64,000 nt of DNA from Stichopus chloronotus (taxonomy: Eukaryota > Echinodermata > Holothuroidea > Aspidochirotida > Stichopodidae): assembly GCA_021234535.1 (NCBI GenBank), contig CM037836.1, positions 31,002,769 to 31,066,768 of the forward strand, written 5' to 3'. A program made the position numbers and the translations under genes. Under the pieces are notes generated by a model, which was given only the letters and a program-made list of their open reading frames with translations, made no database searches and was not told the DNA's origin. This document shows positions 61,357-64,000 of this stretch, piece after piece (the stretch's first letter is position 1; each line of letters starts with the position of its first letter).

Positions 61357-61760
61357 TGAAAGGCAGCGATGTGACTACAGATGTGATGATACAAAAGAAA
61401 GTCTATCATGTAATAAAGGATAGATTTGACTAAAGTAGTACTCATAAAATAATAGAACTAACATTGTGCTACCACATATTGTCAGCAAAGGTACAGTAAT
61501 GGTGTGACTGTACTATTGATGAAGAAGCAATAGTATGTAATGAAAGTTGTAATCAAAGGTAGTAGGGTGGCTGCAGCACTGGTGTAAAAGAACCCATACT
61601 ATGTAATGAAAGGCTATGATGTGACTACAGATATGATTACATAACAGAAGCCATACATTGCAACCAGATTGTACTGTGTCTGTAATCATGTAATACATAC
61701 ATCCATATGTTGCTGACATCAGTTAAAGATCTAATACAATCAAAGGTTGCCAAAACATAC

Positions 61761-61910
61761 CATACAATACCAGGACCCTGAGAGGTACTCTGAGAAGTTT
61801 AATGGGGCAACCTATCCTCTGGGCTCCGATTGTTATCTTATATGAATATTTAACAGCTTGCCCTCTGTAAGATGGTGGAGCATCCTTTGGAATCGTTTCC
61901 TTGTAAACAA
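61761..61910 (-). CDS. RGP1: RGP1, coding exon for the [18 protein letters not shown] block
   Basis: The most conserved part of the gene: [40 protein letters not shown] and LRVLVLYG. Human has LPIEGPPSFRGQSVKYVYK, LTIGCQRVNSPITLLRVPL and RVLVLTG. The acceptor is GCCTTGACAG, and the donor TATG|GTATGT is in phase 1. RGP1 with RIC1 forms the guanine-nucleotide exchange factor for RAB6 on Golgi membranes, needed for endosome-to-Golgi retrograde traffic. Confidence 0.95.
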
Positions 61911-62579
61911 CTGTCAAGGCAAGCAAAGCAAGAACTTAGCTCTAACAAATAAGGGTAAAATTTGCATTATATATGCACATACTACAGTACCAATGTACCA
62001 TCTAGATGACAGTCACTAAACTGTTTCAAGACTACACTAGTACAACTAATGACATTTCACATGACTACATCGAAAAATGAATGACAAGTAAAAAAAATAA
62101 ATTAATCATGCTAGCAACAAACTGTCAAAAGGCAACCTTAATGTAGCTGGCAATGAATCACATGTGACAAGACTACATTCATCCACCAATCTTTAAATGA
62201 CAATTTCAGACATTACAGCACCTCTTCTATTAAATATGGATCTTTTAAATGGTTTACTGATTACTGAAAATACAGTTTTTAAAGGTTTTCAGGGGTCCAC
62301 AAAGATTTTTTAAAGTTTACAAGATGTAGTTTCCAGTATGAACAAAGGAAATAACAGCAAATTCTTACTGTTATAAGAAAAATTACCTTAATCCAGCAGT
62401 CAATGAAAGGGCAAGTAACCAAACTTACCTTCACCCAGAAATAACGCAAGATTGCCTCATTGACAATGGCAATATACTCTTTAACATAGAGCAGCCATCT
62501 TTTCCAACATAATGTTTTTGATACAGTATATTCTGCAAAAGTCGGGTAAACAACATAGTAGTGACACAGTAATACTGAC

Positions 62580-62663
62580 CTGTTTTACACTGGCCTGGTA
62601 AGAGTTGTAAATCACAGCAAAGAATCTTTGGTGGTGTTGAAAATACACAATCACCTTTCTCTC
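62580..62663 (-). CDS. RGP1: RGP1, 84-base coding exon
   Basis: 27 codons with split codons at both ends: [20 protein letters not shown] then LLPGQCKT. Human RGP1 has [28 protein letters not shown]. The exon was too short to show as an open frame and was found by extending the homology. The acceptor is CATATCCACAG, and the donor ACAG|GTCAGT is in phase 1. Confidence 0.93.
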
Positions 62664-62717
62664 CTGTGGATATGGAAAGTAATTAATGTCCCCAATGGTA
62701 AAATATTATCTGCTGAT

Positions 62718-62826
<109 letters not shown>

Positions 62827-63149
62827 TGGTATCACTACAGTATGATGATTTAAATATTCAGCATCAGTAACGGGAGTACAATGCCATTTCAGACAAATCC
62901 AAAGATCCTTCCAATAAATTCTCTGCCAAATTATATCTTGGTATCGTTCAATTATTATTACCACTACAGTATATAGATACCATATGGTTGAGACACTAAG
63001 GGCTTCTTGTGCCTATGTTGTTAAAATAACTTCTGCAATGGTTTCAAATTTAGTGTAATGAAGACCAAGAGAGCTCTTTCCATACTTTTCCTATCATCAT
63101 GATCGGACAGGGTTCAAATCAAACTACCAACACATCTTGCCGTCATACC

Positions 63150-63370
63150 TTCATACAAGCAAGACAAGAAAACCTCCTCGATAAAAATTCCCACTTGGAC
63201 AACCTCCCCAGAAGAAATTCCAACCTGAAAATTCCAAACTCAAATTCCGTCTCGGACAACTCCCCCATAAGAATTATTGCAAGAAAAGGGTTAGGGTTAA
63301 GAAAAGAGCAAGGGGACTTGTCAGAAAGGGAGGGGGAAATGGGGGCATTGTCCAGGAACTTATAGAGGTC
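63150..63370 (-). repeat. GGGGAATT/GTTGTC-type repeat, copy 2
   Basis: Reverse-complement counterpart of 51391-51580. On the - strand it reads AGTTCCTGGACAATGCCCCC, CTTTTCTTAACCCTAACCC, GGGGGAGTTGTCCGAGACGG and GGGGAGGTTGTCCAAGTGGG. It lies inside an RGP1 intron. Confidence 0.6.
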
Positions 63371-63652
63371 TCCACTATCCTAACCCTATGGGAGAAATGT
63401 TATCAAACATATTGATGGAAAACTAACTAACAGGAAAGTGTTACTGTATGCTTGAAGAGGAAGCAGAGGTGAAGGAGGGAGCTAGTGAATACCTACATTT
63501 TAGTACTACACAAGTTTGGCAACAAAATCACAGGGACTGTTTTTGTTATTTACTGTGCTATTAAAAAAGATACTGCCATAGCAACTATATCTTTCACTCA
63601 AGTGAGTTGTTGGAAAAAATTAAAGAAAAATGAACTGATAGAAATGTTGTAC

Positions 63653-63810
63653 CTCTACTTGGAATGAAGTCTGTATTATTTAAATCTCTGATGTTTTCAT
63701 ATTCTGTTGATAGTCTATGTCCAGTCACTGGTAGCTGTACTTTTGACTCACTGATGTGACACTGACAATGAATCTGAGCACTGACCCAAGCTAGAGACTG
63801 TACCTGCTCA
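63653..63810 (-). CDS. RGP1: RGP1, first coding exon visible (gene continues off the right edge)
   Basis: Encodes EQVQSLAWVSAQIHCQCHIS, ESKVQLPVTGHRLSTEYENI and RDLNNTDFIPSR. Human RGP1 has [25 protein letters not shown] here, about 44 residues from its start. The acceptor is TTGTCTCCACAG, with the first base completing a codon begun in an exon outside the window. The donor is AGAG|GTACAA in phase 1. The - strand up to 64000 contains no match to the family N-terminus (MIEVVAELSRGPVFLAGE in human). The visible exons give 353 residues and a stop, against 391 in human. Confidence 0.92.
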
Positions 63811-64000
63811 CTGTGGAGACAATAAAAAAGCAAAATTAATGATAATAAATTTCCATTGTAGTTTTAATGATTTATAGTGACATAAGAATCATTGCTGTGA
63901 AACTTTACTGCATAGTGATGATATACGAAATACTAGTTGACCCTAGGTACTAAAATACACAGGGAATGTATTAATGTGTACAGCAATAAAGTCGTAATGG
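63811..64000 (-). other. RGP1 intron at right edge
   Basis: Non-coding; it ends at the pyrimidine-rich acceptor before 63810. The 5' exon lies beyond the window. Confidence 0.8.

Noticed and set aside
61075..61359. CRISPR-like appearance of regularly spaced repeats at 50.4 and 61.1 kb
   Set aside because: Units are contiguous tandem minisatellites with no unique spacers, in an intron-containing animal genome.

Overview
The window is animal nuclear DNA: AT-rich, with intron-split genes, canonical GT-AG splice sites, and a dense scatter of microsatellites, minisatellites and small non-autonomous transposons. Three protein-coding genes can be read with confidence by joining exons. All are bilaterian genes. 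The otp protein sequence, the frequent TAGGCCTA-like words and the style of the tandem repeats suggest a marine deuterostome, most likely an echinoderm (a sea cucumber is possible). The species assignment is inference only.

Region 1 (about 1-41 kb) is the domain of one developmental gene, orthopedia (otp, + strand). Its three coding exons lie at 10595-10700, 23154-23425 and 30464-31051 and encode a 321-residue paired-class homeodomain protein with a C-terminal OAR motif. Introns of 12.5 and 7.0 kb and long flanks hold no other recognisable gene. They do hold candidate control DNA: a CCAAT cluster upstream of exon 1, three perfect CRE palindromes, a RUNX/SMAD-like composite and a TAAT-rich palindrome segment. 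They also hold a tRNA-derived SINE and a probable DNA transposon.

Region 2 (about 41-50 kb, + strand) is KGD4/MRPS36, the small adaptor subunit of the mitochondrial 2-oxoglutarate dehydrogenase complex. It is split into four small coding exons (41514-41543, 47887-47941, 48811-48959, 49695-49712) giving an 83-residue protein. The first exon is the least certain. Its introns carry degenerate tandem repeats, a second SINE copy and a fold-back repeat.

Region 3 (about 50-64 kb) starts with a 6-kb repeat-rich spacer: a minisatellite, a nested about 288/144-bp satellite carrying nuclear-receptor-like DR1 words, and a 241-bp MITE. It then contains RGP1 on the - strand, convergent with KGD4. Seven exons between 63810 and 55813 encode 353 residues and the stop codon. 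The first roughly 44 residues lie beyond the right edge. RGP1 pairs with RIC1 as the exchange factor for RAB6 at the Golgi.

The three genes have unrelated jobs: neuroendocrine/ectodermal patterning, the TCA cycle, and Golgi trafficking. The main large-scale feature is the change from a quiet developmental-gene landscape to a repeat-rich housekeeping segment near 38-42 kb. That change is accompanied by a CTCF-like word and by a jump in the frequency of the heptamer TACTGTA. I found no RNA gene, virus, CRISPR array or multigene defence or biosynthetic system. The novelty here lies in repeat structure and candidate regulatory DNA.
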